Positions 31,701 through 44,000 of a DNA stretch of 64,000 nucleotides are shown piece after piece. Below the pieces are notes generated by a model that had not been told where the DNA came from, did not search any database, and was given only the letters and a program-made list of their open reading frames with translations. How positions within the stretch are numbered: position 1 is the first letter of the stretch; every line of letters starts with the position of its first letter. The position numbers and the translations under genes were made by a program. The DNA is from Haematococcus lacustris (Eukaryota > Chlorophyta > Chlorophyceae > Chlamydomonadales > Haematococcaceae): positions 747,849-811,848 of the forward strand of contig JASKMD010000029.1 in NCBI GenBank assembly GCA_030144725.1, written 5' to 3'.

Positions 31701-33221
31701 CACAAGGTACTTGTCCTTGTTGATGCCTTGCACAACTGCCAGGACGTCAGCCACCTGACCAGGGCAACACAGCCCAGGGTGGAGCAGAGCATGTTGATAA
31801 GTGGGGATGACACAGCAGGGGTGGATGGGCTGGAGGCAAGCGCGCAGGAAGCCACGGGAAAGCAGGGAGCTCAAGCTGCAGTGGTGCTGGCGATCTGGTT
31901 GTGCTTCACCTTGTTGCGGGCGGCCAGGTCATTGCGGATAATGGCGGTGAACCCCCACCAGCAGATGAATGTGTGGCCTTGGTTCAGCGCCCACCTGCAC
32001 AGTGAACAACCATATAGCACACCTTTGGTTGAAGTTGGTGTTCGATGAAAGAGTGGCCCCCCACCACTGTTTGACCACCTGCGTAGTAATATATGAGATA
32101 CATGGGTGTTTCAAAATTTTTTTTTAGTCACCTGCGTAGTAAATTACGAGATACATGAGGTAGGTGTTTCAAGGGAGACACCATGGCCCACACGACCACT
32201 GTTTTACCACAGTATTAGAGATTGGCGCTGCGTTGACGGGTGCGGGCGCACGTGAAGGTGCAGTTGAGGGCAAGCCACCCATAGCCACTCCTGTTCGATT
32301 AATGCTAGGGTTTGAGTGTGGGTATGGGTGTGGGCATGCAGCCCTCCCTTGAACCCTGCTGCCACTCACAATGGGCTGCCCATTCTGACCAGCGCCGTCA
32401 GCTTCGGGGTGAGCCCCGCAACAGTTTGCCCCTGGGCAGTCATCGCGCTGTGTGGGAAGTCGTGCAGCAGTTCGTCATACAGGTCAGCTGGCTGCACCGC
32501 CGTCAGCCCAGTGGTCATGAGCAAGCCCACGGCCTGAAGCTGCAGCACCTGCAGCACCTGGTACAGCTGCAGGCTCTGCGCCTGGATACCGCCAGGTACC
32601 GCAATCACTGCCGCGGGCCCCGCGGGTGCTCGAGTAACCGTGGTGCGCGGTCCTCGAGGGCCAAGCTCTGCGACCCTCCTCGAGGCGCCCTGCTGCTCCT
32701 GCTGCCTGCCAGCCGCTGCGCTTAGCTCTGTGCGTGCAGTGTTAATGGCCTCCAGCTGGGTCAGCAGCCGCAGCGCACGCATCAGCTGCGAAGCCAGCTG
32801 TCGATGGCCAGCTGTCGTGCACAGGTCGGGCAAGACTGCAGGCTGTTCCTGCTGCTCCTGCACCTGCTTCTGCTCTTGCAATGGCGGCAGGGAAGCTTGA
32901 GGCAGCCCCTGTGCAGCCACAGCTGTCAGTGCAGTGCGCAACACCTCGCCCACGGCCTCCACCACCACACGCCGCGCCTTGCACTCCAGGTCCCAGGCCA
33001 GCCAGGCAGTGACCTGGTGCCGCGGCAGCTGCTGCGCCGTGGCTGCAGCCACCATGGCAGGGCTGGCCAAGGAAACGCTGGCAGGGGCGCTGGCAGCAGC
33101 AGCTGGGCTGACCTTCGCGGGCCCAGTGGCAATGTCGGCCCAGCTATTGGGTACAGCGGGAGCAGCCGCGGGCTGCTTGGCAGTACTGCTGCTGTCCTGC
33201 ACCCCTCCTTGCTGCTGCCCC

Positions 33222-33252
<31 letters not shown>

Positions 33253-35882
33253 CCTGCGGCTGTGGCTTCACTGGCTGTTGTGCCAGGGGCCATGTCGCAC
33301 CCCACAGCGCCTTCCAAGCAAACGATGCATCCCTGAGGTACACTGGCGAGGGTGTCTCCACGGCCAGCCCGTAGCTGCCACCTTGCGGGTTGTTCCTGGT
33401 CAGGCCATAGTGCACGGCCAGTGCCTCCAGGTGGTTCTGCTGGACAGCCGACAGTCCTCGCATGTGCAGCAGCGCTGACAAGGCCTGCAGGCAGGTGCTC
33501 ACGAAGTCCAGCAGCTGGGACGCCTGGCCCAGGCTGCCGGCTGGCGCAGCGCTGGTCACGGCTGCTGCCCCAGGCCCCACGAGCTGTTGGGCTGAGGCAG
33601 CAGTTGAAGGTAGGGCTGCGGGGCCTTGCTTGCCGTGCCCGCCCTCGCCGTCCTGTGCTGTTGCGGCCAGCATGGCTAGCGGGGCCAGCAGACGGCAGCA
33701 GGCCCCCTCGTACAGCAGCAGGGTGGCCAGGCGGGAGGCTTGATCTTGCTGGCCTTTACCCTGGTTGGACGAGCTGTGGCTGCTCGCGGTGCACGAGGTG
33801 ATGAAGGTGGCAGGGGGCTGCGCAGGCGCCGTGGTCTGGCTGTTGCGCTGCTGGATTGCTGCCACGCTAGGCGGGGACGAGGAGGCAGGGCTTGAGGTGT
33901 TGGGTGCAGGGGCGGGGGCCAGGGCGTCGGGGAAGGGCAGGGCAGGCGGGGTGGCTTGCAGCAGCTGCAGCGCACCCAGCCAGCTGCGCTGCGAGTGAAA
34001 CACCTTGAGAGCTGCCAAGCTGGGGCCGAGGTCTGTGGTTCGAGCATCAGCCAGGGCAGGCTTGTTAGGCGCGGAGACCAGCACCTCTTTGCCCTGGTCC
34101 TGCTCGGTAGCAGCGGCAGCAGCCGTGAGCTCGTGGCTTGGCGCCGCTGCTGCGTCCACGGAAGGAGAAGCTGTGGAGGTGGAGGTCCTGGTTGCCATGG
34201 TGTTGAGTGGGGTTGTGGGAGTGCAGTGCAGGGCCAAGGTGTGCAGGTGGGCCCGCAGCTGGCTGAGCACCGCGGCTTGACGGCTCTCGTTGGCCACCAA
34301 GGCGACGGCAGGGCTGGCCAGCACGGCCTGCAGGGGCGCCACCTGGCCCGCGTCGGTCAGGGTCTGGCAGCAGCTGCTCAGCAGCTCCCAGATGGGGCCT
34401 GGCACCGGCTGGAAGGCCTGACTGGCTTGAGCCACGGTGGGTTGGCTGATCAGGAGGTCTTGGCCTGCAGGGGGTGCCATGAAGGGCACAGTTAGGCAGG
34501 CAGGCTTCAGGTTTAGTTGATTAGGGCAGGGACGAGGGGGAGGGCAAGGGCGAGGGCGAGGCAGGCTGGGTTCAGGGCAAGGTGTTCAACTAGAGGATAT
34601 ATGCTGCAGGTTGTGCCATGAGGGGCACAGCTAGACAGGCAGGCTTCAGGTTGTGTAGAGTGATGCGCATGCTGCGCAAGTGGTCACACTCAGGGAGTTA
34701 CCCAGGGGCATTCAGAACAAGTGCAGCCTGCATACCCACGACCTAGGAGGGAATAAAGCAGCCCTGGCAGGGTTTGAACCCAGCACCTGCAGGTGGCACT
34801 TGGAGTGTGGGACGCCCAGCGGCTGACCCTGCTGCTCACCTGCCAGCCTGCTTAGCGTGCTGCCCTGCCTGCCATCCTGCTGCTGCGTCATGGCCAGGGT
34901 CTGGGCTCGCAGGCAGATGAGCTGCAGCAGGCTGCGGGCTGCGCCTGCGTGCTGCCGCTGCTGCTGCTGCACCCTAGCAGCTCCCAGGAAGTCGCCAGCA
35001 GCGCGCCTCAGCTCCGTCAGCTCCTCCCAGACTAAATCACAGCAGGGCAACAGGTTGCACAGGTGGCGGTGTGCTGCTGTGAGCGGGGTATGTGGGGTAC
35101 GTGCATGGTAAATATCACACTTTACTAGTACTAAATATCCAAGCATGACATAGCAGAAGTTTCACTCCAGCGTTGCAGGCGGGCGGTGGACTGAAGGCGG
35201 AGGGTGGAAGAGGGAGGAGGAGGGTGAAGGAGTGCTGAGGAGCGCTGAGGAGGGCTGGGGAGGGCTGATGAGTGAGAAGGAGGGAGAAGGAGGCTACAGC
35301 CACTCACAGCCCCAGTTGGTCAGCAGCTCATCACGCTCGTCACAGGCCGGCGTGACATGCAGCAGCTGGCGGGCCACGCCCACCTTCCCAAGCTTCTGCA
35401 AGTTCAAACAACACCAGGCAGGGATGATGGGAATGATGTCTGCGTCGTTGTAACATACAGCAACACATGCCTTTGTTCTTGCACATTTGTGCCACACACC
35501 ACACGTGTTGCTTGCTTGTTTGTTGCGTTGAAATAGGTGCTCGCGAGATGTTGTGAGAGTTTCACATCCGGTGCACTACAAGCTCACATCACAAAGCACA
35601 TAGCAAAGCAAATAAAAAACACTCTGGTGTCCGCATGGCTGGTGGTAGTGGGAGCGTGACAGGGCAGGGAATGCGTTTGATGGGCAGCGAGGAGGGGCGG
35701 GGTGATATACTGACATGGGTCATGTTGGCAGCACGGATGAGCTTGGTGGTGATGTCGGACCAGCCCCGCAGCATCACCCCAGGCTCCAACTCAGCGGCTG
35801 GGCCCTTCAGCAGCTCCAGGCCCTGCTCCCAGTCCTCTGAGCCAGAACAGCAGCAGCAGCAGCAGCGGCAGGTGGGTGCAGC

Positions 35883-35915
<33 letters not shown>

Positions 35916-35942
35916 GCAGTGGTGGCAGCAGCATGGAGGTGC

Positions 35943-35981
<39 letters not shown>

Positions 35982-37981
35982 GCAGCGGCAGCAGCGGCAC
36001 CACCACCACCACACATGGTGCGAGTGATGGGCGCGCGCTCAACGCAGCTGCGCTGACCTCTTACTTGGGGATTACAGGCAGGTTGGTCAACCTTTGCAGC
36101 AAGGCAGCAGGCCAGGACCGCAGGCCATAGCATGTAAGGCATGGGTGTCTGAAGCCGCAGCCTTCAGTGTGCCTTTAGTCTGATGTCCCTACAGGACCAA
36201 GGGTGGAAGGGGGGTGACAAGTGTGACACGAGGTGTGCCAGACTAAACGGACGAGGCAGGTCTTGAACCAGGGTCGTGGTGGGGTCACCGGGTTTTGAAC
36301 CCGTGTCTCAGCGGGGTCACCATGTCTAGAACCCGGGTCCTCCAGATGTGGAGGTGGTCTTCAGGATTTAAACCCGGCTGAGCCCTAGGCTGAGGTGAAT
36401 GACTTGATAACTCAGCCTTAGCCACTGTCTGTGCTAGGCCAAGACACTACTAGGTTTGACAGTATTCAAACCAGGGTCTGGTCCCTTAGCCTAAGCCTGA
36501 GCCCAAGGATGAGGTTAATGACTTGATACCTCAGCCCTATCCAATCTAGCCAGTCTGTACTAGGCCAAGACACCAGAACAGGCCAGCCTAGCCTCGTGCT
36601 TGCCACCCACCGCACTCGATGCTGAAGCGGCAGGCCAGCACCAGGTACGTGCGGGCACTGCGGGCTGCCGAGGCTGCCGCCTGCTCCGCCGCCTGCACCT
36701 CTTCCTCTGCTCGTGCAGCTGAGCTCTGCGAGTCGTGCATTGGGTACAGTGGACGGGGCATTGCCGGGTGGACGACAAGCAGCAAATAAGCACATCAATC
36801 CACCCAGCATTTTGAGGGCCAGGGAGCAGCTGAAGCCTGCGGTGGTGCGTTGGTGCGCTGATGGGCAGGGCATTGCCTGGCTGACAACAGCAGCAAACGC
36901 CAGGCGATGCAACATCCATCACCCCATCACCCCAAGCTGGCCTTGCATGGTTCCAGATGGACTCCCTGCCAGCTGGCTATGTGAGAATGACAGCAGAGCA
37001 CCGCATGGCTGCATGGCTGCATGGTGCCGGCTCATTACCTGCTGGCTGGATGTCAGACGTCTCATCCCTAGCAGCTGGCTATGCAACAAGCACAGCAGAG
37101 CACCGCATGCGCTCTGCCACCTTGACTGATCACCTGTTGGCCTCGATCTGCCAGTGTTTCCAGCAAGCTAGCTCCGTCCACCAGAATGTGTCGCCGTGCA
37201 GCCTCAGCCTTGGCCTGCAGCGGCAGCACCACATTAGCACCACGATAGTTTTACCATGTGCATGGCCTTCCATTGTGCAAGCATTGACTCAGCCTTCCTT
37301 CACCCCTTCCTCCCTCCCTCCTTCCTTCCATCCATCCATTCCATGTGCAAGGCCTTCCCTTGTGAAGCATTGACTCAGGTTCCCCACTTCCTCTCTCCCT
37401 CTTTCCCCCCTTGACCTCACCCCTCTCTTCCCAATTGCTATTCTTTGTGCAAGCATGGACCCATGCCCCCCTTTCCTACCTCCCTCCTCCCAGACTTTGT
37501 TAACCTCTCCCCTCTCCCCCTTCCCTTCCCATCGCCCTTCCCTCCCTTTCACGCCCTTCCTCCCCCACTCCTGCACCCAGGTCTGCCCCCTCCTCCCTCC
37601 CTCCTCCCTATTGTGCATACCTCTTTCCTCTCCGCCCCCCCATCACCACCCCTGGCCCCTGCACCCACCCGAGCTGCTGTGGCCTGCTGGCTGAAGTGGG
37701 CATGCGCCTTGATGCACAGCTTGCTGGCCCCTGCCCAGTCCTGGATCTTGCGCAGCAGCTCCAGCGCCTTCTTGAACCGTGCAGCCAGCTGCAGCAGCTG
37801 GGCGGCCGCAGCCAGCTGACCGCACTCCTACTCCCACAGGAAACAGGAGGCAGGTGGTGGTGGGTATGCGGTCAGGGTAGTGGGCAGCGGGAGCAGGAGC
37901 CAGATGGGGGCTGAGTTAGAACATCACTGCTCCTACATAACTGCACTTGCAGGTAGGGAGGCAGGCAGGCAGGCAGGTAGG

Positions 37982-38013
<32 letters not shown>

Positions 38014-41000
38014 TAGGCAGGTAGGGAGGCAGGCAGGCAGGCTTGCAGGCAGGCTTGCAGGTAGGAGCCACTGCTGAATTGAACCTGCTGCAGCACAGGC
38101 ATCACACTAGCCGGCACATGTCACACGATGTGATGACTGCCACCACACACCCGTATGTCGACACTCTTCTTGACATCAGTCACACATCACACCACATCAC
38201 ACCTGGCCGCAGTCAGGGGACAGGGCAGGTGGTGGCGCCCTGTACCCCACACCCCATGTGATCCTTCAGCACCAAAGAGCTAACCTGGCTTTACAGCACA
38301 TGATCCCTGGCCTGGTGGAGGGCAGAGCAGCCGGCGCCCTAGACAACGGCTCACCTTGAAGCACTGGGCAGCCAGCAGGACCCAGCGCGTGGTCTCCTGC
38401 CGCGTCACGGGGGTGGGTGCGTCTCGCGCCCGCATGACTGCCGCGAGCAGTCGAAACGCCGCGTCGGTCAGCAGCTGCCGCTTCTCGCCGGCGCCCAGGA
38501 CGCGAGTGGTGCCGTGGCCGTGACCGCCGCGAGATGGGGCCGCGGTGTGGTGCAGCTCGAGGGCCTCCTGCTGCCCGGCGGCCGACGCCTCTAGGCGCTT
38601 CTGCCGCGCGGTGGCCACCTCTGCTCGCACACTGTCCCCGGCTTGGCGGTATGCCTGAAATGGGGGTACAGCCAGGCAGGGCAGGCTGTGGGCAGGGCAG
38701 GTGGAGCAGGCTGTGGGCAGGGCAGGTGGAGCAGGCTGTGGGCAGGGCAGGTGGAGCAGGCTGTGGGCAGGGCAGGAGCACAGCCTCAAGGGGTGAGGGA
38801 CCGAGTCAGCTATCCTGTTGAGCCTTGGCAGCTGGGTCTGACTGATCTAGGGTTGCCTGCCTACCTGCACACTAGAGGCTGGCGAGAAGCTGGTAGGGCT
38901 AACCAGCCCAGCATCTTGACCCCACCATCGTCACCTTGGCCACCATCATCATGCGGTGGGCGAAGGTGCGGTGTGTGCGGCCCCTGCCCGAGCAGACTTG
39001 GGCTGCTGCTAGCCAACTGTTCTGTCCCGTACTACCTGAGCAGCTGCTAGCCTACTGCCACTCTGCCTGGTGCCACCTTGCCTCACACGCTGTGCGCAGC
39101 GATGAGGGCTGCATGGCCTCTGCCTCACCTTAGCGGCCAGGCCCGGGCTGCGGTCCATGAGGGACTGCGCACGCTTGGCCCACTCCTCAGCACTGTTGCG
39201 CGCGCGCTGCGACAGCCCAAAAGTGACGGCGTCGCACCCGTCCTCCAACAGTGACCTGCAGCCCGGCACACGCCACAAGGGGGCGGGGCTTGTGCTGGAC
39301 AGATGCATGTATGGGGTCAGGCGTGTGGGGACATGTCAGAGGTCAAAGGTCAGAGCTAGCAACAAGGACAGGCAGTGTTGTCCAGGGTTTGATAAGTGGA
39401 CCTTGCTGGTGTCTAGGACACGCCACAAGGGGGCAGGTCTAGAGCTGGATAGACGCACATACGGGGTTTGGCATATGGGGACATGTCAGAGGTCAGAGAT
39501 CAGATGCATGGGGGCAGATGTGTGTATGGGGCATGGGAGGTGGTAGAGCTTTATTGTGGGAAGGGTCAGGGATCCCCAGCAGTGACCTGCAGCCCGGCAC
39601 ACGCCACAAGGGGATGAGTCGCATGCTGGGCAGAGAATGGGGCAAGGGAGGAGGTAGGGCTGGGTAGGAGTATCCATACTCCAAGAATATCCAACAGTGG
39701 CCTTCTAGCAGAGGTCCATTGGTCCATCAGGGCAGGGCAGGTGACAGGGTCCAGGGTCCCTCAGTGCCATGAGGCTGGCTCCTAGGTCCCTTGGTGTTGA
39801 GAGGGGTGCAGTGCCGGCAGAGACCAGGGCGTGCGTGGGAGGTGGTAGGACTTGGCAGGACTTGGTAGTGTGAAGATTGCAGTGTATTCCCCGCACAGGC
39901 CTCAGCAATCAAAAGGGATTCTACGGTAAACCCAGGTGTTAGTCATAATAAGTATATATATATATATATATATATATCCCAGGTTATATCCCAGGTGTCA
40001 TTGTCAACCAGGTGTGTGCAGGTGATGCCCTGACGCACTTGTTCACAATGCGCGCCATACCCAAGCTGCGCAGCAGGTTGTAGAAGGGCGCTCGTCGCTC
40101 AGAACTGCGATCAAACAGCACCACCTGCGGCGCGCCACAGCCGCTGAGGTGGCGATGCCGAGGTGGTGCGGGTGAAACTGGCATTGCTTTCTGCTGTGGT
40201 GCTGATGCGGGTGCCATGCTGCTAATCATGTCACGGTGATGGTGGTGGTTGTGGCGCGCTTGTTGTCGTTCCTGATGGTGTCGTCTTTGGTGTTACATGC
40301 AGCTACAAAGGTTTCTTGGTGCAGCATCTTGGTTGCCATGCGGTGAGGCCCATGCGGTGAGGCCCATGCGGTGAGGCCCATGTGGTGAAGCCCGGGCCGA
40401 CTCACGTTGCTCTTAGCCCGGGTGACTGCGGTGTACAGCTGCTTCAGCTCCTCTTGCAGCAGCACATGGCTGCCGGGGTCAAACCTGGTCAGGCCCATTC
40501 AGCAGGGTGGTGTCGCATAGCATGGCAGTAGGGAAAGGGAGGGAAGGGGGACGGCATGACGCGCTCTACCACCAGCAGCTTGGGAGCACCCACCTGGAGC
40601 ATATCCTAATGGAAAAGGTGGCATGGCAAGCAGACACTGCATGCTGACATGGGGCATGGGATAAGCCAGGTAGGGTGGCGTCAGTGGCAGCAGTGACCCC
40701 AACCAGGGGTGCCAGGGGTGGGGTAGTGGCGGCAGTGTAGTCCCGCCTCCCACCGCCTCTGGCTCCAGCCAGACTCACTTGGTGGGTCTGAGGAAGCCCT
40801 CCTCCTCCCGGGCCAGCTTGAGGCCCAGGGCTGTGGTGTCCAGCTGGTAGCGGTCATGCAGCCCAGCCTTCATGGGCTTGCGGCCCTCCAGCTGCAATGG
40901 GGGAGAAGGGGACCAAGAGCAGGGCGGATAAGCCAGCAGAGACAGGCTGCGGATTCATCAGCTGCAATGGTGAAGGGGGAAAGTGAAAGGTAAAGGAGAC

Positions 41001-44000
41001 CAAGAGCAGGGCGAGCAGGGCCGAGCCAGCAGGTCAGGTGGGTCACAGGGCAAGGCCACGGGTGCATGATTGGGTGGACACACCAGGGGTGGACTAGGCC
41101 TGGCTTGGCAGGTCATGGGCTGCTGCTGAACGCAAGCAGGCAGGGGGGACAGAGTGCGGTGCTTTGAGCTGCAGACATCAGCCAGCCCAAGCCCTTCATC
41201 AGCACGTCAGGGCTGCAAGGTGGCATGCGTATGACACGCACAGTGTGACACATGTGTGACACCAGACCACCCCTGACCACTCCTGCCCTGGCACACACCT
41301 CCCTGCCCCTGCTGCCCCTGCTGCCCCTGCTGCCCCTGCTGCCCCTGCTGCCCCTGCTGCCCCTGCTGCCCCTGCCGCCCCCGCTGCCCCCTGCCGCCCC
41401 TGCTGCCCCTGCTGCCCCTGCTGCCCCTGCTGCCCCTGCTGCCCCTGCTGCCCCTGCCGCCCCCTGCTGCCCCCTGCTGCCCCTGCTGCCCCTGCTGCCC
41501 TGCTGCCCTGCTGCCCTGCTGCCCTGCTGCCCTGCTGCCCTGCTGCCCTGCTGCCCTGCTGCCCTGCTGCCCTGCTGCCCTGCTGCCCTGCTGCCCTGCT
41601 GCCCTGCTGCCCTGCTGCCCTGCCCCGCACCCACTGTCGCCTGCAGGTCCTCCATGAAGGCGTTGAGCACCCGCCACTCAGCAGCAGGCGCAGGCGAGTT
41701 CGTGAAGAAGTCCAGCAGGAACACGTCGTCAAACTGCAGCAGGCAGCAGGGTGATCAGACTGACCAGGTCCTTGCAGGCCTTGTAGGCCTACTGGGCCCT
41801 ACTCTGCCACCCTGGCAATGCATCACCTCACCGCTCCCTTGCCTCTGGGCCCAGCTGCTACCAGGCAGCCAGGTACAGCTGCAGCCCTACAGACACCCTA
41901 CAGACCTACAGACACCTACAGCCACATATGGACCAGCAGCTCCTTGCAGGGCGGACAGCTGTGGGGCGCTCCCTGGCTGCTCATCAGACATGAACAACAT
42001 CAAAAGAATGTTTCCCATATTGCCCACAGTGTTTTGCAATCAGACTGGTTGGCAGAGCAAGCTGGGTGGTAGGCCTGGAAGGTAGTCAGCAGGGCAGGGT
42101 GAACAGGGCAGGCTAGGCCTCAAAGGTGGTCAGCAGGGCAGGGTGGTTCAGGCTTGGCCTGGTTCAGGCTGGCTGCTCACCTCCAGACCCTTGGCCTGCG
42201 GCACTGTCATCACGATGGCGTTGCTGGCCTGGATTTCAGGCTGCACAGTGAAAGGCAGTGCAGGGCAGCAGGCTGGGCAGCAGGCTGGGCAGCAGGCAGG
42301 GGAGGTGGTCCAGCTAACTGGGCAGGTGGGTCAGTTTGGGGATAGGCATGCGGAGTGTGTCAGCTTTGCACCAGGGGCGACTCGAGCTTGCAACGCCTTC
42401 ATTTCTGCATGCTGGTTGGCTCTCGCCGGCTCCACCCAGCTGTCCTCAGAGGGCACTCAGTTGGCTGGCTGTGGCATGCCAGGCTGGCTGGCAGCTGGCT
42501 ACCTGAAGCAGGCAGCTCACCGGCAGCTTCTCCTTGTCTTGCATGCTGCGCACTAGAATGACCTGGTTGGCGCCAAACTCCACCTGCATGGCCCAAGCTC
42601 AGGGTATGATTCACACTTGGCTGCAATGCAGTGTGACCATGGCAGTGTGACAATGACTATGACCGGCAAGCAGATGCGCTGCATAGCCTCTGACAAGCAG
42701 GTCAGGGCACGACTAGCACCAAGCCGCAGGATTTGCAATGCAGTGTGGATATGGTTTGCTGGTAAGCAGGTACGCTGTGACAAGCTGAGGCAAGGGCAGG
42801 CAGCAAGGGAAGCAGCAGTAGCAGCAGCAAGGGCAGGCAGCAGCAGCAGCAGCAGCAGCAGCAGCCACTAATCTGACCTGGCTGTTGCTGCGGTCACTGC
42901 CGCGGCAACAGCAGCAGCGGCAACAGCAGCAGCGGCAGCGGCGGCGGCAGCAGCAACAGCAGCAGCAGTGGCATCAGCATCAGCAGCTGCCAGCAGACAA
43001 ACCTGGCTGTTGCTGCGGTCACTGCCGCTAAGGAGGTATGTGAGGTCCGTCTCGTCCAGTGTGCTCAGCAGGATTGGCCCAGGGCCCTCGAACAGCGCCT
43101 TCTCCCGTGCGAGGTTGTCGATAGAGGCTGGATAGTGGACCTTGAGCAGGTCCACAATCAGAGCTGCTGTGTTCAGGATGCCCTGCGCAGCTCATGCCAT
43201 GCAGAGGCCCCAGGTAAAGCAGAGGCCGCAGTGCAAGGTGCTAGTGGTAGATGGGAAGGCCACACACTCAGTGGTCCAATGGTCATTGAGAACATGGAAT
43301 GCCTTGTGACATTGCACACCTTGTGTCAGTGATCATTGCCCAACCCTGGACATGCAGTAGGTGTGCTCAATCCTTTGCCTGCCTGGCCCCCGCCCCCGCT
43401 CACCAGAAAGCCCACCAAAAGCCCCCGCCCCCGCCCCCGCCCCCGCCCCCGCCCCCGCCCCCGCCCCCGCCCCCGCCCCCGCCCCCGCCCCCGCCCCCGC
43501 CCCCGCCCCCGCCCCCGCCCCCGCCCCCGCCCCCGCCCCCGCCCCCGCCCCCGCCCCCGCCCCCGCCCGCCTGTGCCCTACCCTGTGCCATTCACCAGCT
43601 TACAGCCCTCAGCCCAACTCACCTGGTGAGTGCGGTAGTTGGTCAGCAGTTGGCTCACCCCAGGCATGCCCACTGCACACCACAAGCACACCAACAGCTG
43701 AGCCTACACACTCTACAATTATGGAGAAGATGGTTCTTGTGAGTTGCTAGTGGCAGTTTCCGGGCACAAACAGGGCGGAGCAGGGATTTGAACTGGGGTC
43801 TGGGACAAGCTTGAGGAGACTTGGGTCTTCCAACACGGAGTCAGCATGGCATATGGCTCGGCGTGGCAACAGCAAGTTTTCAGCTAACAAAGCTTTGCCA
43901 ACAAGTTGCATAGAAAACATGCACAGCCAGCCGCACAACAACAGCAGCAAGCAGCCAGCTGATCTGATTACTTAGACCTTAGGGATGAGCCTCAGCAGCT

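Noticed and set aside
31275..31874. Separate gene from the well-ordered 217-codon minus-strand frame
   Set aside because: It is one exon (31275-31754) with clean splice sites on both sides in phase with the giant gene.
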